A DNA stretch of 64,000 nt. Origin: Chalciporus piperatus (lineage: Eukaryota; Basidiomycota; Agaricomycetes; Boletales; Boletaceae). The position numbers and the translations under genes were made by a program. The stretch spans positions 1-64,000 of the forward strand of contig JBBPTG010000057.1 of assembly GCA_038093975.1 (NCBI GenBank). Reading direction: 5' to 3'. Below are positions 55,520-64,000 of the stretch, piece after piece. How positions within the stretch are numbered: position 1 is the first letter of the stretch; each line of letters opens with the position of its first letter. The notes under the pieces are model-generated. The model made no database searches. It saw nothing but the letters and a program-made list of their open reading frames with translations, and was not told where the DNA came from.

Positions 55520-57687
55520 TCACACTTCTCCGCCCCCCCTCACGCGTTCCATAACCTTCGGGAAATCCTTGTGAACCTTCATATGTTGTCCCAGGTTGTC
55601 ATGTCGGCTGAACTCCTTGCCGCAACCAGGATAAGGGCATTTGTGCGCTGAAAGCAAGCAGTCATTAGAATATTGACGTGTCTGCTGGCGATGGACTCAC
55701 GTTTCTCATATGTGTGAATACTCCTGATATGCCTCTTAAGATGCTCCCCCCTGGCGAAGCATTTCCCGCACCCGATGACGTCACAGAGATAAATGCGAGC
55801 GCCCAGCGCTGCATCTCTTTGACCTCGCACGACGCTCGTACCGGTCACTGTCGGCACTCTGCGTCCCCTTGATTTCTTCGTGAGATTGGGAACAGGGACA
55901 GGGATGGGGAGGGTCCTGGAATTCTTCCGCGTCTTCCCCGCTTGACTAGACGACGAAGTAGGTGACATGTCGTCGGCAGACATCAGAGGTGACCTGGGAG
56001 AGTGCTTCACGGCAGAGGGTGGGACATCAGCGCCATAAGGATGATACCGCACCGGGTTTCTACCCGCAATGGAACGAGGACGTAAGCTTCGCGTGTTCTT
56101 TGACGTAGTCCGACTGCGTGGCTCAAAGTCGCCGTCGCCGTCGTCGTCATCTTCATCTGGTCGATAGTCCAGGTCGTGACCATTTCGTTCATCAAGCCCG
56201 TCCACGTCTTCGCCGCTGACTGTCCCTGAAAGTGACCCTCCGATGCCCGCATAGTTGTACATACCCTCTTCCCTAGTACGGCGAGCTCGATTCGTACTAT
56301 TTCCACTAATCGAGTGGCCATTGTGGAGACTGAAAGGTTCGACGTCTGGCTCTCCATCGGCGTCCTCGTCGCCGCCCTCGGGTAGCTCTGCAAAGCCCAT
56401 ACTTGGCGATACCTCAGCCGGCCGGACTGTTAATTGCTCTTGCAGACCCTGGGTTCGTACCCTTAAACCCTGTCGTTCCTGCTGCTGTTCCTGTTCCTGG
56501 CACGTGCGTTCGCAATTATCGACAAGCGAAGTTCCAAAATATGCAGAACGTCGGGGGACAGGAGCGGATAGTACAGGTACATTCATCGAGGCCGGGTTCG
56601 TCGGAGATTGGGCATACAGAGCGAGATCCAGAGTGGACGATGACGTGGTGGGAGGAGAGGCTATGAGAGATGAGTGGTTGGCAACGCCTGAGACCTGTGT
56701 AGCACTGAATGTAGGCGAACCTGACTCCAAGAGAGCATCAAACGTTCCCAGCCCATTGGTCGAGCTGGCGATGTCAGCTGATTGGTTGTACACGTCAGGG
56801 AAGGGCAGTCCGTTCTTATGTTTAGCGCCAGTGCTTTGCCGGAGGTTAGGGTACCCTGATGGCAACTGATGCTGCGCCATTTGTGTGGGGGCATTGGTGT
56901 AATGCCGGGAATGAGGGAGTGGTTGGGGATATACGAGATCGGCCTCGGCGATGTCGTTCCCAAAGGACTGCGCACTAGCAGAGCTGGATCTTGTGGAAAA
57001 ATGGATGGATGGAACCACTGGTTGCTGCGACGTATACTTGGGGCTATGCTCCTGCCGCTGGGTTTGCTGTATCGGCGGATATAGCGGCTGGAATTTCTTC
57101 GCCTCAGGTGACCAGGAGTAACCCATCGCTGCTGAGATATTCAGCGGTAGTGGAGCCGAAACTGGCTGCTTGTATAATTCTGGATGTTCCAGAACATAGC
57201 TTGGAAGGGGAAAGGGTCGGGCGCCGATGTGACCATACGAATAGCCCACAGCGATGTCGTCCGACACTGCATAAGGGTAGTGGTCGTCGTTCCCCGTCGC
57301 GACGTGGGCGGCGATGTCGTTGTCCATATTATCAATGGGTGGTTCTGGAAGTGGACTCTCGTTGGCAGACGACGAGGAAAGCGGAGATTCAGCGGAAGCC
57401 GCTGCGATTTCCGATGAGTAAGGGCTATAGCCCAGGCTTGTTTGTCGAAGCGGGGAGTAGTGAGAAGGCGTACGATACGACGAAATCGGTTGAACGGGTG
57501 GTGAGAACTGCTCGTGATTTAATCCTGAGACTGGATTCGAGTGCAGTTGCGTAGTGGTCGGATAGGGAGAACCAGTCATTCTGGCACTTCCTACGGATCG
57601 CTGGAGTGATGTCTGATGCTCAGACGGAGGCAGATGATGATGAATGGGGGCGAAGTAGGAAACATAAGAGCTGGAGTCCGTGTGCAT
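55520..57687 (-). CDS. C2H2 zinc-finger transcription factor, two C-terminal fingers (Msn2/4-like finger type)
   Basis: Exons 55701-57687 and 55520-55647 join to 704 residues. The long N-terminal part is rich in Ser, Pro, Gln and Tyr, as in activation regions (SSSYVSYFAPIHHHLPPSEH, TSLGYSPYSSEIAAASAESP). It includes an acidic block (DYRPDEDDDDGDGDFEPR). The DNA-binding end has a basic motif VPNLTKKSRGRRVPT, then finger 1 CDVIGCGKCFARGEHLKRHI, linker HTYEKPHK and finger 2 CPYPGCGKEFSRHDNLGQHM. Contact residues RGEHLKR and RHDNLGQ resemble those of stress-element binders such as Msn2/4 (STRE, AGGGG), but sequences outside the fingers do not. The 50-nt intron lies in the linker codon, exactly as in the paralog at 61765. 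The stop follows 16 residues after the last finger histidine. Confidence 0.9.
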
Positions 57688-60600
57688 TTTAAGGAAAGTG
57701 AAGTAAGAGTTGACTAGTTTTTAGTGACACGTATCTGGCGCCAAGACCAGACTGGGGAACGGCCGGAGCGTTCTATGGAAATATGCAATTGATAGTGTTG
57801 GAAATTTGCGGTCATACCAAGAGCAAACCGACGCGCACCAACTGGAGGTGATCGAGGTGGCTGTGGGGTAATTGTAATTTGGGAGCTAACGGGGAGACAC
57901 GGGGAGGCGCCAGAGGTCAAGGAAATGGTGGCTTGACACGATCGAGCAAATCCCAGTCTCGTTATGGAGGATACCTGGAAATGGGGATCTTGTGGGGCTG
58001 AGGCGAATTGGAGCGGTGATCGTTTTAGAGGTCGTCAAGGTCGTTAAATGGGGCGGGGAATCGGCCACAGCGGACAAAGTTGCAGTATAGGTGTCAGGAA
58101 ATGCCGTCCGCGGCAGTGACGACCGGCGCTCGATGGGGGACAGCCAATAGAGCAGTGCCTAATGAGCGGGAATGATGCAAGGGCCGTGACAGAGATGTAC
58201 AGGAGGAAGCACCGCCGACAGAAGAAAAGCAGGGAGAGGGAAGACAAGACGCGAAGATATTTTAATGTACTTACCGCCCATTATTTCACTGACCTGTGTA
58301 TACTTGTTGACTCTTCTTCGACAAGTTCACGCACACGATCTTTCGGCGTATCTTTTCCATAAGGGTTATCCTCTGCGTGAAGTGCTTCCGAGACGGGTTC
58401 TGAGAGTCAAGTACTGCCACAACGCACTCGAGTTCCCATCACCGTCGTACATGTCAGTGATCGTCGCACGGGGCTACCAATCTCACCCAGTCTCACCCCA
58501 AAGACTCATGTGCATGAGGACTCGTCTGCCACGAACCAGTCTGAATCAGTATTAGATCTCTGTTGTGGCATGACCGGGAATCGGTGAATCTAAAGTTTAC
58601 AACCTTCCATCTCCGATCTCTCAGAACAGCTGATCTCGATAGCCACATCTCAACTGTTCAACGTTATCATTCTCCTCTCATTATGTACTGTTCCATATAC
58701 ATTCTCTCTGCAAATCTCACGCACGTCTTGCACCTCCGTGTCACTCATCTCAGCCTGCAACTCGTTCTTCTCCGCTCCCATACATTTTTTGCTCATCGCT
58801 GCTTCGCAGCTCATCCTTCGGGACCACATCGCGTCCCTTTTCAACTCCTGCCCCAGTTTCCAATAGTAATATTAGTAGACATAAGATGTACATTCCACTC
58901 GTCCCTTCAAACGCATGTCAGGGTGGCAGCCACGTAAAACTTGCCTGTCCCGAGTCAATGCATTTCCACTGCTTTCAATCTCGCTCCTCACTTCTCGACT
59001 CCATCAGTCGCTCCATCCTTCTCCACCAACTTTGTCCTTGTAATGCCATAGCCTTCTTCGTGATCCATGTCCCAATCAGCTCAGACGAGTGGACTGTCAC
59101 CCCGGGAACCCTTTTCATCCTGGATAGAATCGCCCGGATGCTGTCATCATGCACTGAGGATCTATTCATGATAGATTCGATACAGCCTACTTTGACTGAT
59201 TGTTCGTATCGCACCGTCCATCGCTGTATCGATGGAAGTTAATTCATTAAGACTCATCCTCGGCGCGCGCTCGACTGACCCTGCTGCCAAGTTCTTCGAA
59301 AGTTACCGATCACCTCATAAATCCGCTCAACTTTCTATTTAGTGTTTCAACGGGGCCTTCCAGTTTGTTCGTACCTCTTTGTCACGACTTCGCTTAAGTT
59401 CGTTATGAATTCGCTGCTTATCAATTTCATTGACCGGCCGTCGAACGCGGGAGCGAGCCACTAGACGTAAGTGACCGCCGGAAGCAGAACCCTCAGCATC
59501 AGCTGCCTGCGTGGAGAACGATCAATGAATTGAACTCAACAGAACAGGCAGGTGTCAACCAAAGACGGAACCACTGCGGAGCAACTTGTTACAGAAGTCT
59601 GACCTTGAGCCACTGCTGTCTCCAGTTGGCCTAGGTCTCAAAACGAATGAATGGCGTTCATCCTAGTTTCATCTGACCTAGTCCACTCAAGCTCCACGAC
59701 CTGTGCATTGTGAAATCCCTTCTTCGGTCATGTACTTATTGATGATGATGACTAGATACTGGAAGCATCTAGTAGTAGATCTCCATAGCGCCAACGCTGG
59801 CATGAATGGCAGGATTCTGTGAATGTTGTATTTTTCTTTTGGGACCAGTCAGCTTCACATCAGGACAAGAATGATTGCAAATTCGGTAGTGCATGCATGT
59901 GGCTAGCATGGGTAAACCTCGAGGTGTGACTGATCGAAGTAGTGAGGATCCAATCCTGGCCGGAGGAAGAACACTTGGTCGATAGGCAACTCCGGCGCAC
60001 GTTCCTGCGCTCGAGAGTTTCACTTTCACCCTCGAAAGCGAGATGCCGGGGGTTGTGGAGTAGTACGATCACTTAGCGCAGTGGCCAAACCTTGTCGAGG
60101 AGCTCAGCGAAGCTCTATCGCGTACCAGTCATTATTGAGCTACCCAAACTTACCATACAATCTCAAAAACACAAATTCAAACGCCGTGTTTTGCAAAGCG
60201 TCCGATTGGGACACACGGGTTCCTCCGTGGATTGGCTACATAAAACAGCGGAGACACACATCGGCTACATCGGACGCGGGGAATATCGAGGTGTCAATGT
60301 ACCGGAACACTCCGTTGGAGTGGAAAAACTAGAAGATGTTGTTCAGAATGAAGGTACAAGGGAGGTGGAATGATTGATCATACATGAAAACCTTGGGGAG
60401 TACTCTCGAGTCCAGCCCCCTCAGGGATCCTAAGATAGCCTTATCACAGTGCCAAAGAAGGCGAAATGTGTCGAAAGAGGAAAGAGGGACGGCGAAATGC
60501 ATAATTGCGTATAATCTCTGCGGCCATGTAACCCAGTAATCGCTCGATCGGGGTTAATAGTTTCCTACCCATGAGAATACTGACATACCTTATCAGGTCC

Positions 60601-61764
60601 GCGGATCTGGAGTGCAAGGTTGACTTTGTCCTATGGCCACGCTGTGTATCCCGTGTCTTCTCGCCGACGCAGCTTCCGTTGTTATTTTTAGTTCCTCGCG
60701 AATGTTATATACAATACATAGCTCGATGCGGGGAGAGATTTGGGATATGAAAGAGAGAACGGACCCGAATATTGGTGGCAAGGATGCCGGTTGACGCCTC
60801 GTGTTTTCCATGGTTTCATATCGTCGTCTCGGTATGTACTCGGACAAAGCGGGACGACGACGACGACGACGACGACGACGATCAGAGACGGGCTAGCTGA
60901 GAAACGGAGCTAATTGTGACCAGTGATCCGAATTACGAATATAACAGCTGGCATGGAAGTTCGAGGAGCTTCCAGAAATCGGGATCTGAACGTTCGGCGG
61001 CGTGCCATCAGACTGAGCTCGATGGCGACACAGTGGAGTACTGCGTAGCTGGAGGAGAAGGAGAGCGTTACAAGAATGGAGGGTGGGAACCGAAGAAAGC
61101 AAGAGAGAGTGCAGAAACGGAACACCACTCAGCGTATTCGCGACGTGTCCGGCGCGAATGCCGCAGACCGACCGACCGAAGGATGAAAAGACGGTCAAAG
61201 ATAGCCACGAGTGCGGAGAGGCGCTCGAATTATACAGTCCGAAAGAGAGTGCCGCAAAAGAACAGAGGATCCCTATCATGGTAAATCTGGTAAGCCTTGT
61301 ACAACTCACGGGTCCATTGGAGGATGAAACATTGTTCTCCGACAGAGCCAATCTGGTCGTGTCCTTGGGTCTGCTGTTTCATAGCTGAATGAACGTGTAT
61401 AAACTGTCAAGATGTGGACTCTATGTTGTCGCTAATTTTGCTCGGTTTGCGGGTATCGGGAGGGTTCGGCAATTGGTCCGTGGACCTGCTTAGTCATTGT
61501 TTATGGACTCCGCCGTGGACACGTGGTCGTTTGATCTTGTTTTTTTCCCTGTCCGTCCGCTTGGACAGGGGCTCCGACAATCAACTCATCGCTGCTCAAT
61601 TCGCCTCAAGTCCTCCGTTTCTCCCTTAAAAACTCGTCCTCGTCGTTGTCCGCAGCGTACACCTTTCTTGTGCCAACTATTGGCCTGTATTTTTTACTAG
61701 GTTTGCCTCTAGCACCCGCTAAAAAGTCGCTTGTTTTGATTCCCCATCAAGCCGTGTAAAAACA
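57688..61764. promoter_or_regulatory. Divergent 4.1-kb region between two paralogous transcription factors
   Basis: No conserved protein-coding gene is visible in this, the longest gene-free stretch of the window. Short frames (58563-58937, 58886-59242, 60092-60373, 60916-61284) lack motifs and have overlapping frames on both strands. It holds a (GAC)n microsatellite at 60853-60881. Long 5' leaders, non-coding transcripts or regulatory elements are all possible. Confidence 0.45.
60853..60881. repeat. (GAC)n trinucleotide microsatellite
   Basis: About nine perfect GAC units, ending in ATC. They lie in non-coding DNA upstream of the right-hand transcription factor. Confidence 0.9.
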
Positions 61765-63470
61765 ATGGAAGGACCTCAAGAAGCCATAAAAACCACAAAT
61801 GGAGCCTCACAGAGCATCCTTGTCGAAGAAGCCACCCTTGTCGACATCAATACACCGCAGAAAATGGTTGGCAGACTTTTACCCTTTATCCAACCCAGTC
61901 CCTAACAAGGATAACGCCGAACCCTCGGGTTACCGCTTTACCCCTTTCTTCAGGTTGAACAACCCGACTCACCTCCAGAATCTGCATCAAGCGCACGAAG
62001 AATTACCCGATCACAAACTACCGGTCGTCCGACAGTACGCTGGGGCAAATACGGAAGAGAAAACGATTCGGACGAAGAGCCACGATCAGAACAAAAGATT
62101 CAGGCAACCCTCAAACGAGGTTTTGATGCGAGGGCGGTGGATGAAGAAACAGACGAAGATGGCGATCAGGATACCTCATATCAACCGGCAAAGATCCCTA
62201 GGATGGAACCAATTCCGTTGGTTCCAACTTCGTCCTCTACAACCCTGGTTGATGAAGCCGAACAACCACCAATGATAGAAGCTACACCTACCCTGCCTTC
62301 CATTTCGCCTCCCGCTGGAGAATATACTTTCTTGGATGCTTCATCTAGCTCATTCACTGCAGAGCGACGTGGCCCACGAATACGCACCGCTCCCCCTGTT
62401 CCAGTTCCGAATTTAACAAAGAAGAGTCGTGGCCGACGCGTACCGACGGCTGGGGATACAGCCCCAGAAAGCGAGAGCGTAGAGGGCAAAAAGGGAAGAG
62501 TTTATGTATGCAAAGTGCAGGATTGTGGCAAGTGTTTCAGCCGTGGCGAGCATTTAAAGAGGCACATCAGATCTATTCACACACACGAGAAACGTAAGTC
62601 CGATCGTAACGCTCATCTTCAGCGATGACACGAGCTAATCTTTTCTGATTAGCTTTTAAATGCACCCACCCTTCTTGTGATAAACGTTTCAACCGCAACG
62701 ATAATCTCCTCCAGCATTTGCGCGTACACAAGGGTGACAATTCTTCGCAGACGTCCGTAGACTCAGCCTCAGGTCCTGCCGGTGATGATGCTGCGGCTGC
62801 AGAGAGTTCATCGACACCACAACGCGCGTCCTCGAAAACTGGCAACACAACACGTCGCGCCACTCGACCGCTTCGCAAGACTAAATCCGCCGCGTCGACG
62901 CCACCCATCCCAGCCGATCGTCTGGCTGCGTCGCGAGTTCCAGGACGTAGCCTGCCGCTCCCCCTGCCTCGGACATATTCGATGCCCCCCCTCACTTCGC
63001 TTGCCCCAACATATCATAGCCCAGCAGTTGCCGGGTTCATGAACAACACCAATATTGCCGTGTCTTCTCTCCGCACTGCCATTGATGAAAGCGATGGCGA
63101 ACCCGAGACAGACACTGATGTCGAAGCGCGAGGCAGCCACGAACGGGGCCACGATATCCGTTCATTGTATAGCTTCTCCCGTGGTCTCGGCAAACAGTCT
63201 TTCCGAGACTCGGCATACTCCGTCCGAGAAGCGGGGCAGTCTGAGCAAATGAACGGCAACGTCATGAGCAAGACTGTCACCAGTAGTGCTCGTGACGAGC
63301 ATATGCCAAACGAAGGAGGCATCCAAGCAAATGCTGAGGTGGTCTCGAGTCGTGATTCCGAACCCAGCGCTTTCCAAGCGGAGGCAGAGGCAGATGAACG
63401 CTCGACTGGTATACCATCTGCAGCGCCATCTCCTCCCCCGTCTGCCGTGTCTGTTCAGTCACAAGACTGA
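61765..63470 (+). CDS. C2H2 zinc-finger transcription factor, paralog of the one at 55520-57687
   Basis: Exons 61765-61866, 61954-62593 and 62653-63470 join in phase to 519 residues. The N-terminus, MEGPQEAIKTTNGASQSILV, is followed by ARRITRSQTTGRPTVRWGKY and an acidic DEETDEDGDQD. The DNA-binding part shares VPVPNLTKKSRGRRVPT with its paralog. Finger 1 is CKVQDCGKCFSRGEHLKRHI, linker HTHEKPFK and finger 2 CTHPSCDKRFNRNDNLLQHL. The contact residues SRGEHLKR and RNDNLLQ match the Msn2-type finger pair. Unlike the paralog, about 240 residues follow the fingers, mostly Ser/Thr/Ala-rich with charged patches (SDGEPETDTDVEARGSHERG). The finger intron is at the same codon and phase as in the paralog. 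Exon 1 uses a GTTGGC donor, weaker than usual. Confidence 0.88.
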
Positions 63471-64000
63471 GTCAGCACGAGCATCGGGCTCACAGCCTAC
63501 CCACCTCAGGATAGATAATTAACTATTTTTGAACATGTTGATCATCTTCAACGTCGTCGAATCTTCTTTTTTTCCATTGTTCCGTGTGACCCCGTCCATG
63601 TCCGTCTGGTTCGCGCCGTCATTCTGTTCGATCACGATTCTCTTTCTTACGGATGGCTTCTTGCGCGTGTTGTTTGGCTTGCCTTTCCTGCCTCGGTTCT
63701 TAGCCTGTGTCGTTTTCTTATGTGCCATAGTAATTTTTTCTCTCTTTCATACTGCTCTGCTGAGTTTCTTTCCCGGTGATACTTGCTATCGGCCAATTTT
63801 CTTCACGCTACTTACTTTTCAGCTAATCACGAGCTTCGACGGTTAGTCGATGGCCTCCCCCACTTGGCCCCCCCTCACTTTCTTGGTCGGATACAGTCTG
63901 CTATACCTGGAATGTTGTAATACAGATTATTCTGGACACTACTAAGTAGTACTGTTCGGAAATGAGACAACTCCCTCATCATGACGAAGTTCATGGAACG
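63471..64000. other. 3' flank, 530 nt to the right edge
   Basis: 3' region of the transcription factor. A lysine-rich minus-strand frame at 63519-63728 is most likely the shadow of a T-rich 3' untranslated region. No other gene is seen. Confidence 0.4.

Noticed and set aside
63519..63728. Lysine/arginine-rich minus-strand frame starting MAHKKTTQAKNR
   Set aside because: It resembles a small ribosomal protein by composition only. It is antisense to a T-rich 3' flank and has no family match I can name.
1..64000. CRISPR arrays, bacterial operons, ribosome binding sites
   Set aside because: The DNA is eukaryotic; no regularly spaced direct repeats of 25-40 nt and no prokaryotic gene arrangement are present.

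Overview
The window is nuclear DNA of a filamentous basidiomycete, most likely an Agaricomycete. Nearly every gene is broken by many 45-70 nt GT-AG introns. Genes are closely packed on both strands. The gene set is eukaryotic: Raptor/Kog1, dynactin p150, Swi5, centrin, an acyl-CoA desaturase fused to cytochrome b5, an ABCA transporter and copper amine oxidase. I found no CRISPR, operon, tRNA or rRNA signal. Species cannot be assigned from the sequence alone. Exon joins were made by eye from splice consensus, reading phase and family conservation.

Layout. 0-9 kb: the 5' part of a Ser/Pro-rich protein (minus, running off the left edge); a thioredoxin-fold protein with no cysteines (minus); a GRAM-VASt sterol-transfer protein of the Lam/Aster type (plus); a decayed gene fragment (minus); an Alr4036-type FMN-binding oxidase-like gene (plus). 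9-20 kb: a full-length ABCA transporter (plus) converging on a PX-domain AGC kinase (minus). 22-28 kb: a very acidic small protein whose first intron carries an 800-bp foldback transposon; protein-L-isoaspartate methyltransferase (minus) divergent from SWI5 (plus); an ATS1/KTI13-like RCC1 protein (minus) with a decayed partial copy of its own 3' half beside it.

28-42 kb: KOG1 (minus) and dynactin p150 (plus) share a 441-nt head-to-head promoter, followed by a 14-exon OLE1-type desaturase and LTO1 (plus). 42-51 kb: copper amine oxidase (minus) with GATA sites upstream, two plus-strand genes of unknown function, and a single-pass secretory-pathway protein (minus). 51-64 kb: a tandem pair of C2H2 zinc-finger genes, one decaying (minus); centrin (plus); and two paralogous C2H2 transcription factors facing away from each other across 4 kb.

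Most genes are independent housekeeping functions, and I see no biosynthetic cluster or defence island. KOG1 (TORC1) and the AGC kinase could act in one nutrient-signalling network, but their linkage is probably chance. The most unusual items are the desaturase's 3-nt and 5-nt exons (the 3-nt exon supplies a metal-ligand histidine), a 15-nt exon in SWI5, the foldback element in an intron, the Cys-free thioredoxin, and the motif shared by the zinc-finger factor pair.
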